Source of the DNA: Laspinema palackyanum D2c
GTDB lineage: Bacteria; Cyanobacteriota; Cyanobacteriia; Cyanobacteriales; Laspinemataceae
Reading direction: 5' to 3'
NCBI RefSeq assembly: GCF_025370875.1
Contig: NZ_JAMXFD010000030.1
Span: 1-64,000, forward strand
Length of the DNA stretch: 64,000 nt
In this document: positions 44,060-52,808 of the stretch, piece after piece
Numbering within the stretch: position 1 is the stretch's first letter
How the letters are laid out: each line of letters opens with the position of its first letter
Notes under the pieces: generated by a model
Database searches by the model: none
What the model saw: only the letters and a program-made list of their open reading frames with translations
Told to the model about the DNA's origin: nothing
Translations under genes and position numbers: made by a program

Positions 44060-44662
44060 ATGGCCGTTTTTGAGGGAACGTTTACCCAGACTGAAGGCTT
44101 GCGGTTTGCGATCGTGATCAGTCGCTTCAATGATTTGATTGTAGGCAAACTGTTACAAGGCTGTGAAGATGCTCTCAAGCGCCACGGTGTGGACGTGGAT
44201 CCCCAGGGGACTCAAGTGGATTATGTTTGGATTCCCGGGAGTTTTGAGGTGCCCATTGTGGCACGTCAACTGGCGCTGTCGGGACGTTATGATGCTGTGA
44301 TTTGCTTAGGTGCAGTCATCCGAGGTCAAACGCCTCATTTTGATTATGTGGCAGCAGAGGTCTCGAAAGGGATTGCAGCGGCTGGATATCAGTCGGGGGT
44401 GCCGGTAATTTTTGGCATTATTACGGCAGATACGATGCAGCAAGCCTTAGAACGGGCCGGGGTGAAGAGTAATAAGGGCTGGGATTATGGGATGAATGCC
44501 CTAGAAATGGCGAGTTTAATGCGGCGCTTAAATCAGGTAGGTCCCGGGGAGGGGACGGCCTCTGATGCGGCGGCCCTAAGCGGTGGCGATCGCTCTTTAC
44601 CGGCTTCTTCATCAAATCCCTCTCGGTCTGCCCAGGTTTCCACCCATATTGAAGGCGCATAA
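44060..44662 (+). CDS. ribH: 6,7-dimethyl-8-ribityllumazine synthase
   Basis: 200 residues; the synthase domain occupies ~1-160 ([55 protein letters not shown] with the catalytic His, [18 protein letters not shown]). It makes the riboflavin precursor lumazine in an icosahedral or pentameric particle. The last ~43 residues ([20 protein letters not shown] onward) are a Ser/Gly-rich disordered extension not found in typical bacterial enzymes, although some cyanobacterial copies have one. Confidence 0.95.
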   Translation: MAVFEGTFTQTEGLRFAIVISRFNDLIVGKLLQGCEDALKRHGVDVDPQGTQVDYVWIPGSFEVPIVARQLALSGRYDAVICLGAVIRGQTPHFDYVAAEVSKGIAAAGYQSGVPVIFGIITADTMQQALERAGVKSNKGWDYGMNALEMASLMRRLNQVGPGEGTASDAAALSGGDRSLPASSSNPSRSAQVSTHIEGA

Positions 44663-44698
44663 GCCTTGCCTGCTGGACGTTTCGGGGCTTTGAGCGAC

Positions 44699-44717
44699 GC
44701 TCAAAAAATTTTTGAGC
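44699..44717. terminator. Palindrome gctcaaaaaatttttgagc after ribH
   Basis: A 19-base palindrome with an A5/T5 centre, 37 bases past the ribH stop and preceded by a second tgagcg-ac-gctca stem. It is placed to end ribH transcription before the tRNA promoter. Confidence 0.5.
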
Positions 44718-44724
44718 GATCGCC

Positions 44725-44753
44725 TTGACAAACCTGGGTGACTCTGCCATACT
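44725..44753 (+). promoter_or_regulatory. Sigma-70-type promoter of tRNA-Gly
   Basis: -35 ttgaca (44725-44730) and -10 catact (44748-44753) with a 17-base spacer. Initiation is expected near 44760, about 11 bases before the tRNA. Confidence 0.6.
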
Positions 44754-44770
44754 AATAAAGTCAAAGATTT

Positions 44771-44842
44771 GCGGGTATAGCTCAGTGGTAGAGCGTCACC
44801 TTGCCAAGGTGAATGTCGCGCGTTCGAATCGCGTTACCCGCT
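44771..44842 (+). tRNA. tRNA-Gly (GCC anticodon)
   Basis: A complete cloverleaf: acceptor gcgggta/tacccgc, D-arm agctcagtggtagagc, anticodon arm with loop ttgccaa giving anticodon GCC, and T-arm gcgttcgaatcgc. The 72 bases exclude a CCA end, which would be added after transcription. Confidence 0.96.
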
Positions 44843-45186
44843 TTAAAAATAAAAAATCAATTACCCTGGCAGAAACGGGTTTTACAATCTGGATTCGGGT
44901 TGAGAATCTCGATTGCAGTTGTTATGATCCAGTTGGAAGACCTTAGTGGTTGTGACATGGGGAAGTCAACCAAAAAAACCATCTGAAGATCCTCCTTCAG
45001 ACAACCGCAAGGCGATTAAAACTCCCGAATGCTACAATCAGTCCTGTAATATAAACGGGAAAACGGAGTATTATGCTCCGCTCATAAACTGTCAAAATTT
45101 CCAGGCGATCGCCGAGAATAACCGATCGCAGAGATTGGCCAGTCTATGTTGTAAAAAAGTCGTGGAATTTTTATGGATTAGCGCCT
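44843..45186. other. Intergenic region after tRNA-Gly
   Basis: About 340 bases. A cggag-tattatg-ctccg mini-stem occurs near 45065. No gene or strong regulatory structure is visible; the promoter for the zinc-ribbon protein is presumably within the last 80 bases. Confidence 0.4.
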
Positions 45187-45594
45187 GTGCCATCTCAAAA
45201 ATCCCAAAAGATCGACCTCAATGCAGAGTACCCCTGTCCCTGTAGGCGGAGGGGACGTTTAGTACCGATCACCCTAACCGAAGCCTTGGGGTGCGATCGG
45301 TGTCAAAATATTTTTGTGGTCACCGAAGATGGACAGGGGATCGAGCAACTCCCCACCAATTCCCCCTATAAACGGTGTTGGAACTGGAACGGCAATCAAT
45401 GGTGCATAGCCAATACCCGTCTGAGGGAAAGCTACTTACCCATGTCCCTCGTGATTGTCATCGGCCTAGTGGTATTCTGGTTACCCTACGCTCTGGGTTT
45501 ACCCCTAGGCCCAAGCGTGATCCCTTGGGTCATTTTAGCGGTGTTGCTGGCAACCTTGCCAGCCTTAATGGTTTGGTTGGCTTACAGGCGATAG
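45187..45594 (+). CDS. Zinc-ribbon-like two-helix membrane protein
   Basis: 135 residues starting at GTG. The N-terminal half has CPC at ~17-19 (YPCPCRRRG) and CDRC at ~36-39 with an FVV strand after it, together a likely four-Cys zinc site. Two C-terminal helices follow (YLPMSLVIVIGLVVFWLPYA and VIPWVILAVLLATLPALMV). A cyanobacterial protein of unknown role. The stop is immediately followed by the proA start, so both genes are cotranscribed. Confidence 0.75.
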   Translation: MPSQKSQKIDLNAEYPCPCRRRGRLVPITLTEALGCDRCQNIFVVTEDGQGIEQLPTNSPYKRCWNWNGNQWCIANTRLRESYLPMSLVIVIGLVVFWLPYALGLPLGPSVIPWVILAVLLATLPALMVWLAYRR

Positions 45595-46872
45595 ATGAGC
45601 TCGATGACAACAGATTCTACTTTTCCCCCTGATCCTGATGCGATGGCAGTCGTGGAGAGCGTCTATCAAGCTTCTTTGATAATGGCGCAGACTTCCAGCC
45701 AACAACGAACCCGTGCTTTGGAGGGGATGGCAAAATCCCTCAAGGAAGCCTCGGATGAGATTTTAGAAGCCAATACCCTCGATTTGGAAGCCTCCCGGGA
45801 AATGGCAGTGCCTGATTTGATTCTGGAATGGCTGAAGTTGACGCCAGAACGGATCCAGACAACGGTTCAAATTCTGCAACGGTTGGCGGAGTTGTCCGAT
45901 CCGATGCGCCGGGTGATGAATGCCTCCTACCAAGTGGAGGGGTCACAATCCTACTGCCAATTAATGCCTTTAGGGGTGATCAGTTTAGTCTATGAAGCGT
46001 TACCGGATTTAGGGGCGATCGCCGCCGGGTTGTGCATCAAAACCGGCAACTGTCTGATTCTCAAAGGCGGAATGTATGCAGCTCACTCCAACGCTGCGAT
46101 CGCCGATGCCTTGCAACGATCGCTATTCAAAGCCGATATGCCCGAAGGCTGTCTGGAAATGATTCCGGCAGAAATGGGAGTCTCCACCCGCGATTTAGTC
46201 CGCCAAGATAAATATATCAATTTAGTCATCCCTTATGGTCGCCCTAGTCTCGTCCAGCAGGTGATTCGGCAAGCGACGGTCCCCGTACTTAAGTCCGGCA
46301 TGGGCAATTGTTACCTCTATTGGTCCCCCAGCGGCAGTATGGATTTAGCCCGATGGGTGATTCAAGACTCTCACGAAAGTGAACCCGATCCCGTCAATGC
46401 CATTGAAAAGGTCCTGATTCATCGCAATCAAAAACCCTCTTCCCTCTCGATGTTGTTTAACAGCTTGCAGGATAAAGGGTTTGAAGTTCGGGTGGATGAG
46501 ATTCTCAGCGAAGAATTTCCCGAGTTAAAAAAAGTAGAAGAATCAGAATGGGCCTCGGCCTATTTAACCAAAACTGTCGCCTTTAAAGTAGTGGAGAATT
46601 TAGAAACGGCGATCGCCTGGATCAATCAATACAGTAGCGGTCATGCCGATTCTATCGTCACTGAATCCTATCTCGAAAGTTCTCAATTCGGGGGAGGAGT
46701 CAACAGCGCCTCAACCTATATCAACGCTTCCCCTCGCTTTTACCGCTATCCCAAACAGGGAGATGCCATTTTTCTGGGAATGTCCAACCAAAAAGGCCAT
46801 CGCCGAGGCTTAATTGGCCTAGAAAGCTTGACTACCGTCAAACATATCATTCAAGGCAAAGGACAGGTTTAA
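45595..46872 (+). CDS. proA: Glutamate-5-semialdehyde dehydrogenase (gamma-glutamyl phosphate reductase)
   Basis: 425 residues. Landmarks: LGVISLVYEALPDLGAIAAG, GNCLILKGGMYAAHSNAAI, VIPYGRPSLVQQVIRQAT, VLKSGMGNCYLYWSPSGS with the catalytic Cys, and NASPRFYRYPKQGDAIFLGM. It reduces glutamyl phosphate to the semialdehyde in proline synthesis. The catalytic segment differs from the usual VIKHLDGICHVYVD, so this may be one of two ProA paralogues known in cyanobacteria. The ATG at 45595 follows the preceding stop directly; a second ATG lies three codons later. Confidence 0.88.
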   Translation: MSSMTTDSTFPPDPDAMAVVESVYQASLIMAQTSSQQRTRALEGMAKSLKEASDEILEANTLDLEASREMAVPDLILEWLKLTPERIQTTVQILQRLAELSDPMRRVMNASYQVEGSQSYCQLMPLGVISLVYEALPDLGAIAAGLCIKTGNCLILKGGMYAAHSNAAIADALQRSLFKADMPEGCLEMIPAEMGVSTRDLVRQDKYINLVIPYGRPSLVQQVIRQATVPVLKSGMGNCYLYWSPSGSMDLARWVIQDSHESEPDPVNAIEKVLIHRNQKPSSLSMLFNSLQDKGFEVRVDEILSEEFPELKKVEESEWASAYLTKTVAFKVVENLETAIAWINQYSSGHADSIVTESYLESSQFGGGVNSASTYINASPRFYRYPKQGDAIFLGMSNQKGHRRGLIGLESLTTVKHIIQGKGQV

Positions 46873-46913
46873 ACTCTAATCCCAGAGGGTTGATCCTTTG
46901 GCTATGAATTAAA

Positions 46914-46958
46914 AGTGGGGAGGACAATTCAAATTCATCCTCCCCACTCTTTTTTTTC
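46914..46958. terminator. Bidirectional terminator between proA and the desaturase
   Basis: agtggggagga pairs with tcctccccact across a 13-base loop, flanked by aaaa on the left and a run of ten bases, mostly T, on the right. It serves the converging proA and desaturase genes. Confidence 0.82.
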
Positions 46959-46997
46959 TCAACCCAATCCGAGTTTTGCCGGTTTAAACCTCAGTGG

Positions 46998-47867
46998 TTA
47001 TTTTGCTACTAACTTGACATTTTTCGCAAGGCCCAGGGCTTGTAAAAATTGAATCGTCATCCAAGTAAAATCAATTTCCCACCACTGCATTCCATGTCGG
47101 GCAGAATATTGATAGGCATGGTGATTATTGTGCCAACCTTCGCCATAGGTGACTAATGCAACCCACCAGCAGTTTGTAGAACGATCTTCACTTTCGTAGG
47201 TGCGATAGCCAAACTTATGAGTAGCGCTGTTCACAAACCAGGTGCAGTGAAACACCACCACCAGGCGAACAAAAATTCCCCAAACCACAAAGGACCAGCC
47301 GAGTCCTGGGGAAATGGCTTCTCCTAAAAAGTAGAAACTAATCCCTAAAGCAATTTGAATCGGAAGTAAAAACTTGTCGCAAAACTGATAAAACGGATCG
47401 TCTGCAATATCTTTTGTTAAGCGAGGGATTTCAGCCTCAGCAGGAGAATGATAGAATAGCCAACCCATGTGGCTCCACCAGAAGCCCTGATTGGAGTCAT
47501 GGGGATCGGCAGTATTATCCGAGTGGAGATGATGTGCTCGATGCAGTCCAACCCAATCGATCGGACTCCCTTGACAGCTTAGGGTGCCGCAAAAGATTAG
47601 AAAATACTCTAACCACTTGGGTGCGGTAAAGCTGCGATGAGTCACTAATCGATGAAATCCCAGGGTGACTCCCAGACCCCCGGTTACCCAGTGGAAGAAG
47701 ACCGCTAACCCCACTGCCGCCCAACTAAAGGTGCTCGGCAGGAATGCGAACAGGGCAAAAGCATGAATGGCAATCATGAAGATGATAACCGGCCAATCAG
47801 GTGGCATCCGGGATAGATCTTGCCCTATTGTTTCTTGTGTTTCTTGTGTTGAACTGACAATCGTCAT
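46998..47867 (-). CDS. Acyl-lipid/acyl-CoA delta-9 desaturase
   Basis: 289 residues from the ATG at 47867. It has the three His boxes of membrane desaturases: HRLVTHRS (residue ~75), HRAHHLHSD (~110) and HNNHHAY (~245), with four hydrophobic segments between. The domain resembles DesC, which inserts the first double bond into stearate on membrane lipids. An alternative start at 47939 would add 24 residues with no ribosome site. It converges on proA. Confidence 0.87.
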   Translation of the reverse strand: MTIVSSTQETQETIGQDLSRMPPDWPVIIFMIAIHAFALFAFLPSTFSWAAVGLAVFFHWVTGGLGVTLGFHRLVTHRSFTAPKWLEYFLIFCGTLSCQGSPIDWVGLHRAHHLHSDNTADPHDSNQGFWWSHMGWLFYHSPAEAEIPRLTKDIADDPFYQFCDKFLLPIQIALGISFYFLGEAISPGLGWSFVVWGIFVRLVVVFHCTWFVNSATHKFGYRTYESEDRSTNCWWVALVTYGEGWHNNHHAYQYSARHGMQWWEIDFTWMTIQFLQALGLAKNVKLVAK

Positions 47868-48111
47868 CTGTGACCTTATTGTGACCTTATTACAAATTTT
47901 TCTGCCAAAATCTGCTGTGGGATGTTGCAATGGCACCATCGCCGATTAAGCGTGAGGTCTAGTCTTTTTGCCCTAAAGCGCGATCGCCTCGACTCCCGGT
48001 AAGAGTCCGTCAGAACGCCCAAGGCAGGCAAAACCCTCGATTGGCTGAGATTATTTTACATCAGGGCAATTTTTCCCCTTAACTAACTGTAACATTTCAC
48101 ACGAGGTTTTG

Positions 48112-49341
48112 ATGGATCGCTCCCAATGGCTGCAAGAAGCAGAAACTGCACTGTTCCCTCTGTTTTGTCAAATTGATGCTCAGGTCAAGAAAAACCTAGA
48201 GCGGGTCCTCGAAGCTTATCGCCGTCACCGCGTAGGGGTTCACCATTTTGCGGGGGTGACGGGATATGGTCATGATGATTTAGGGCGTCAGACCCTGGAT
48301 CAAATTTTTGCTGAGGTGATGGGTGCTGAAGCGGCGACGGTGCGGGTGCAGTTTGTTTCTGGAACTCATGCGATCGCTTGTGCCCTCTTTGGGGTACTGC
48401 GTCCCGGAGATGAAATGTTGGCCGTTGCCGGTGCTCCTTACGACACCTTAGAGGAAGTGATTGGGTTACGAGGCACGGGTCAAGGCTCCCTCATGGAGTT
48501 TGGGGTCAGTTATCGCCAATTAGAACTCACTCCCACCGGGGAAATCGATTGGGTGGCACTCCAAACAGCTATCACCAAAAAGACCCGTTTAGTATCGATT
48601 CAGCGTTCTTGTGGCTACTCCTGGCGTCCGAGTCTTTCCATTGCGGATATTGAAAAAATTATCCATCTCGTCAAGGGACAAAATCCCGAGACGATTTGTT
48701 TTGTGGATAACTGCTATGGCGAATTTATTGAAGATCGTGAACCCCCGGCAGTGGGGGCGGATTTAATTGCCGGTTCCTTGATTAAAAATCCGGGCGGCAC
48801 GATTGTTGAGGGTGGGGGCTATGTGGCTGGGCGCGCAGATTTAGTCGAAGCGGCCACCTGTCGGCTCACTGCGCCAGGAATTGGCAGTAGTGGGGGGGCG
48901 ACGTTCGATCGCAATCGGTTGTTGTTTCAGGGGTTGTTTCTCGCCCCGCAAATGGTGGGAGAGGCGATGAAGGGAAATCATTTAACCGCTTATGTGTTCG
49001 ATCGCCTAGGATATCCAGTCAACCCCGCCCCCACTGCACCCAGGCGGGATGTGATTCAGGGGATTCAGTTGGGTTCACCAGAAAAACTGATTGCGTTTTG
49101 CCGTGCCATTCAGAAGTATTCCCCCATCGGGTCCTATTTGGATCCGGTGCCTGCACCGATGCCTGGGTATGAGAGTCAGTTGGTGATGGCGGGAGGAAGT
49201 TTTATTGATGGCAGTACCTCGGAGTTGTCTGCCGATGGTCCCTTGCGGGAACCTTATGTGGTGTTTTGCCAGGGCGGAACCCATTGGACTCATGTGGCGA
49301 TCGCCCTAGAAGCGGCAGTCGCAGCAGTGGGTCCGGCTTAA
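48112..49341 (+). CDS. Methionine gamma-lyase / aluminium-resistance family PLP enzyme
   Basis: 409 residues. PLP-dependent fold: the cofactor Lys lies in SLIKNPGGTIVEGGGYVAG, with FVSGTHAIACALFGVLRPG and FVDNCYGEFIEDREP as the phosphate and pyridoxal-binding regions. The family is described in annotation as methionine gamma-lyase or aluminium resistance protein; the real substrate is unproven. I take the ATG at 48112, directly after a TTG at 48109. Confidence 0.85.
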   Translation: MDRSQWLQEAETALFPLFCQIDAQVKKNLERVLEAYRRHRVGVHHFAGVTGYGHDDLGRQTLDQIFAEVMGAEAATVRVQFVSGTHAIACALFGVLRPGDEMLAVAGAPYDTLEEVIGLRGTGQGSLMEFGVSYRQLELTPTGEIDWVALQTAITKKTRLVSIQRSCGYSWRPSLSIADIEKIIHLVKGQNPETICFVDNCYGEFIEDREPPAVGADLIAGSLIKNPGGTIVEGGGYVAGRADLVEAATCRLTAPGIGSSGGATFDRNRLLFQGLFLAPQMVGEAMKGNHLTAYVFDRLGYPVNPAPTAPRRDVIQGIQLGSPEKLIAFCRAIQKYSPIGSYLDPVPAPMPGYESQLVMAGGSFIDGSTSELSADGPLREPYVVFCQGGTHWTHVAIALEAAVAAVGPA

Positions 49342-49409
49342 CCGGCTGGCCTCCTCATGAATGCTTTTCCTGGCAATAGCAATGAGGATGACAGCCTGAT
49401 CCCGGAACT

Positions 49410-49431
49410 CCAGAGGGCCGAGGCCCTCTGG
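49410..49431. terminator. 10-bp hairpin between convergent genes
   Basis: ccagagggcc-ga-ggccctctgg, 69 bases past the PLP-enzyme stop and just before the stop of the small minus-strand gene; it may end both transcripts. Confidence 0.6.
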
Positions 49432-49433
49432 GG

Positions 49434-49613
49434 TTAAGCAACTTGTTGTTGCGTCTCCACGAAGCCAAACGAGGATTCTAAGTAACTCTGACGGCAGGTA
49501 AATACGGTGTAGCCCTGAAGTGGCATCAAAGAGATAAACTCGCCACAACAATCAATGACCCGATAGTAGCGGCCATCCCTGGAAATTAAACAATCTCCCG
49601 TTTGGATTTTCAT
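49434..49613 (-). CDS. Small protein, unknown function
   Basis: 59 residues from the ATG at 49613: MKIQTGDCLISRDGRYYRVI, then DCCGEFISLMPLQGYTVFTC and RQSYLESSFGFVETQQQVA. It looks like a compact beta-barrel of the small SH3-like type. It is probably real because its composition and Met-start match similar small cyanobacterial proteins, but I cannot name the family. Confidence 0.5.
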   Translation of the reverse strand: MKIQTGDCLISRDGRYYRVIDCCGEFISLMPLQGYTVFTCRQSYLESSFGFVETQQQVA

Positions 49614-49782
49614 AGGTAGTATCCAAAAAGGCGTACTCAATATTCTATGCGGTTGTTAATTTAAGTTGATTTTCACAAACTTTACTTAATTTTACCGGAT
49701 ATTTTTTAAGAACTATCAATTATTGTTATAAAAAACATAAACTTTTGTAAATAAATCGTTACAATGAGCCGCCAAGGTATGA

Positions 49783-49814
49783 AACCCCCAGGGGAGCAAA
49801 TGCTTCTAGGGGTT
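49783..49814. terminator. Hairpin downstream of the RimK operon
   Basis: aacccc...ggggtt with an inner gagca/tgctt stem, 64 bases past the deacylase stop on the minus strand. A candidate operon terminator. Confidence 0.45.
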
Positions 49815-49877
49815 GAACTGGATCGGGGGGGGATTCTATATCATCTTTGATAAGTCGCGCCGTTAAACCAGAAGGGC

Positions 49878-50831
49878 TTAGGGTTCAATGGCGGCCAGGT
49901 TCAAAATCGCATCGCCTTGATTAACCAATGGGTTTTGGGTATGACCAATGATCACCCCATCAAAGGGAGCATAAACTTTCATCGTCTGGTCTCCAAAGGC
50001 ATCACAGATAATCCCTAAGCGTTGTTTTTTGGAGATAGATTGGCCCAGTCCTACTTCTAGGTGCAGAATTCCACTAGAGGGCGATCGCACCCATTGGGTT
50101 TTTTTGACCTCTAAAGAAGGAGGGAATGGGGAGGGTGCAAACGTGGAGATCATCCCCAGCATCGCCATGACTCGCAGAATTCCCCTTGTCCCCACTGAGA
50201 TCCCCTTCTCATCAAATCTGAGCGCTTCTCCACTTTCATAGAGCAGAACGGGAATTCCCAACTGAGTCGCCGCTTGTCGCAAGGAACCATCCCGAGTTGT
50301 GGCATGAATCATCAGGGGTGCGCCAAATGCTTGAGCGCAGCGATAGGTTTCGCGATCGCTCAGATTGGCCCGAATTTGAGGCAGATTAATTCGATGATGG
50401 GAAGCTGTATGTAAATCAATGCCATGAGTACAGCGCATCACCACTTCTTTCATAAACAGATGCGCCAATCGAGAGGCTAAGGAGCCCCGCGCTGAACCGG
50501 GAAAAGAGCGGTTTAAGTCGCGGCGATCGGGCAAGTAGCGTGACTGTTCAATGAACCCGAACACATTCACAATCGGGACAGCGATGATGCTGCCACAGAG
50601 TTGACGCGGGGAAATTTGATGCAGCACTTGCCGAATAATTTCCACCCCATTAATTTCATCGCCGTGAATGGCGGCACTCAACCAGAGTCGAGGCCCTGGG
50701 CGGGTGCCATTGATGACCGTAACGGGCAATCCTAGCAGAGTTTGCGTCGGCAGTCGGGCAACCGGCAATTCTAAGCGCCTTTGTTCTCCCGGTGGGATGG
50801 TGGCATTGCCGATTTGAATGACTCCGGACAT
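49878..50831 (-). CDS. Succinylglutamate desuccinylase/aspartoacylase-like (AstE/AspA) protein
   Basis: 317 residues. The zinc site of the M14-like deacylase family is visible: WLSAAIHGDEINGVEII with the HxxE pair and GIDLHTASHHRINLP with the third His. A beta-rich end (VRSPSSGILHLEVGLGQSIS ... PFDGVIIGHTQNPLVN) follows. It should hydrolyse an N-acyl amino acid or peptide amide. It lies downstream of rimK, the deacylase partner often found with RimK and RimB-type proteases. Confidence 0.85.
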   Translation of the reverse strand: MSGVIQIGNATIPPGEQRRLELPVARLPTQTLLGLPVTVINGTRPGPRLWLSAAIHGDEINGVEIIRQVLHQISPRQLCGSIIAVPIVNVFGFIEQSRYLPDRRDLNRSFPGSARGSLASRLAHLFMKEVVMRCTHGIDLHTASHHRINLPQIRANLSDRETYRCAQAFGAPLMIHATTRDGSLRQAATQLGIPVLLYESGEALRFDEKGISVGTRGILRVMAMLGMISTFAPSPFPPSLEVKKTQWVRSPSSGILHLEVGLGQSISKKQRLGIICDAFGDQTMKVYAPFDGVIIGHTQNPLVNQGDAILNLAAIEP

Positions 50832-50973
50832 ACAGTTTAGCGTTCGCTTTGCAGCTGGCTGACAATTGAAGGGAAGCTGTGAATGTATTCTAATTTACAA
50901 TGCTTTGGCCCCCGGTTAAAGCCAAATCAGTCAGGGAGTGGGTAGAAATGGCATGGAGTCTGGTCAGTTCTGG

Positions 50974-51879
50974 TTAGTATTGAATGCGATCGCGGGTTTT
51001 TTTCGGGGCTGAATTTTTCTCAATAAACTCGATAATCTTGCTTGCCACATCCACATTGGATGCCGCCTCAATCCCTTCCAAACCCGGTGAGGAATTCACC
51101 TCAATCACCACCGGACCATGATTCGATCGCAAAATATCCACTCCCGCCACCTTTAACCCCATGGTCTTAGCGGCTCTTACCGCTGTTGAGCGTTCCTCTG
51201 GAGTCAGCTTGATTTTTTCCGCTGTACCTCCCCGGTGCAGATTAGAGCGAAATTCTCCCGGTTCACTCTGGCGTTTCATCGAGGCGACGACCTTATCTCC
51301 CACCACAAAACATCGGATATCAGCACCTTCGGCTTCTTTAATAAATTCCTGCACCAAAATATTGGCATCCAACCCGCGAAAGGCTTCAATCACCGATTTG
51401 GCGGCTTGGGTGGTTTCGGCTAAAACAACCCCAATCCCTTGGGTGCCTTCCAGTAGTTTGATCACCAGAGGTGCACCCCCAACAATTTCGATTAACCCTT
51501 CAATATCTTTCGTGGAATTGGCAAACCCTGTGACAGGCAGTCCGATCCCTTCACGCGCCAGCAGTTGCAAGCAGCGCAGTTTATCGCGCGATCGCGAAAT
51601 CGCCTGAGACTCATTCGCCGTAAACACTCCCATCATCTCAAACTGGCGCACCACCGCCGTTCCGTAGAAAGTTTTAGAAGCCCCAATCCGAGGGATAATC
51701 GCATCAAAGTCTTCTAACTGTTTCTGCTGATAGACCACCGTTGGCCGATGAGAGGCGATATTCATATAACAACGCAGGTAATCGATCACCTTCATCTGAT
51801 GGCCTCGTTGCTCACCCGCTTCTTTCAGTCGTCGAGTGGAGTACAGCGAAGCCTTTTGCGACAAAATCGCGATTTTCAT
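50974..51879 (-). CDS. rimK: ATP-grasp ligase RimK (S6 L-glutamate ligase-like)
   Basis: 301 residues. ATP-grasp fold: start [20 protein letters not shown], then [19 protein letters not shown] with the ATP-binding Lys, [20 protein letters not shown], and the metal-binding end [14 protein letters not shown]. RimK adds glutamate residues to the C-terminus of ribosomal protein S6 in E. coli, and relatives act on other substrates. It stands between the RimB-like protease and the deacylase on the same strand. Confidence 0.92.
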   Translation of the reverse strand: MKIAILSQKASLYSTRRLKEAGEQRGHQMKVIDYLRCYMNIASHRPTVVYQQKQLEDFDAIIPRIGASKTFYGTAVVRQFEMMGVFTANESQAISRSRDKLRCLQLLAREGIGLPVTGFANSTKDIEGLIEIVGGAPLVIKLLEGTQGIGVVLAETTQAAKSVIEAFRGLDANILVQEFIKEAEGADIRCFVVGDKVVASMKRQSEPGEFRSNLHRGGTAEKIKLTPEERSTAVRAAKTMGLKVAGVDILRSNHGPVVIEVNSSPGLEGIEAASNVDVASKIIEFIEKNSAPKKTRDRIQY

Positions 51880-52355
51880 AATTCTCTATTTTGATGCTCT
51901 GAGCTTGACCTGCCTCGACCCTTTGGCTCTTTAGTCTTGATTGGACTAATCAACTGATATTGCTGACTCAGTAAAGTAGTTTTCAGGATAAGACATTTCT
52001 CAAGTTTTTATTGATTCTACCTGATTTTAAACCTTTGTCAATCCTCCTTGGATTAGACTCAGGCTCTAAATTTTGGTTAAGCACTATAATCCACAATTAA
52101 ACGTTTTGTTATACTTCATAAAAACCCCCATTCTAAATAAATCTAATAAAAATTTTATAGGGGCAATAATAAACCTGGCTTTCAAATTTTCTTGCTACTT
52201 ATCAAAAGGGTCGATTTATGGATTTAAAAATAGCATTTACCAACGATATGTTAAACGCTATTTTTAAATAATTAAAAGCCTAATTTGAAGAAACTCAGCC
52301 TAATGGGGGTTGGTTTTAAAAGATACCCCCGGGAGCGGGGGAAAGAATTTTACTC
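51880..52355. other. A+T-rich spacer inside the RimK cluster
   Basis: 476 bases between rimK and the protease gene. It includes a long inverted repeat, atttaaaaatagc ... gctatttttaaat (52222-52269), and a C/G-rich cccccgggagcgggg near 52330 that could be a terminator for the upstream genes. The spacing makes it uncertain whether rimK shares a transcript with the protease gene. Confidence 0.45.
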
Positions 52356-52796
52356 CTACTTATGACTGAGTAAAAATGACTTTCCGGGATCGACTAAAAA
52401 GCGATGCCGCAACGCCTGACGTCCCAGCAACATCCGAAATCCCATAACATCCCGATTGGTGAGGGTGAGTTCAATGGGCCATTGGTAACCTAAAATTTCT
52501 ATGGGGGTGAGAATGACCAATCTTAACTCAGCATGACCGCCAGAATTGCGGACCTGTCTGGCATCGACCAAGGGAGAAACTGTAGCAACGGTTTGAATGC
52601 TATCCCGTTGATACGGATGCACTTTGAAACCAACTAAATGTTTTCCTTCCTGGTTGAAGGTTTCAATATCAAAGGCATGGATGGCACAAGACCGCGCACC
52701 CGTATCAATTTTGGCTTTAATTTTCTCGATTCCCAGCTCAGGCAGGGAAACCCACTCCCGCCAACCAATAATCGGGAGTTGTGGTTTTTGTGTCAT
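52356..52796 (-). CDS. RimB-like ATP-dependent zinc protease family (PF05618)
   Basis: 146 residues. A retropepsin-like aspartic fold: KIKAKIDTGARSCAIHA with the catalytic D-T-G, LTNRDVMGFRMLLGRQALR as the family signature, and GWREWVSLPELGI at the start. Such proteins partner RimK and remove or control glutamate tags. The gene lies 12 bases downstream of the pentapeptide gene at 52809-53663, so the two are cotranscribed. Confidence 0.86.
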   Translation of the reverse strand: MTQKPQLPIIGWREWVSLPELGIEKIKAKIDTGARSCAIHAFDIETFNQEGKHLVGFKVHPYQRDSIQTVATVSPLVDARQVRNSGGHAELRLVILTPIEILGYQWPIELTLTNRDVMGFRMLLGRQALRHRFLVDPGKSFLLSHK

Positions 52797-52808
52797 CGAG
52801 TTTTATTC

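Noticed and set aside
52073-52267. 64-codon plus-strand frame in the A+T-rich gap
   Set aside because: Low complexity, Lys/Asn/Ile-rich composition typical of A+T-rich noncoding sequence; ends within an inverted repeat.
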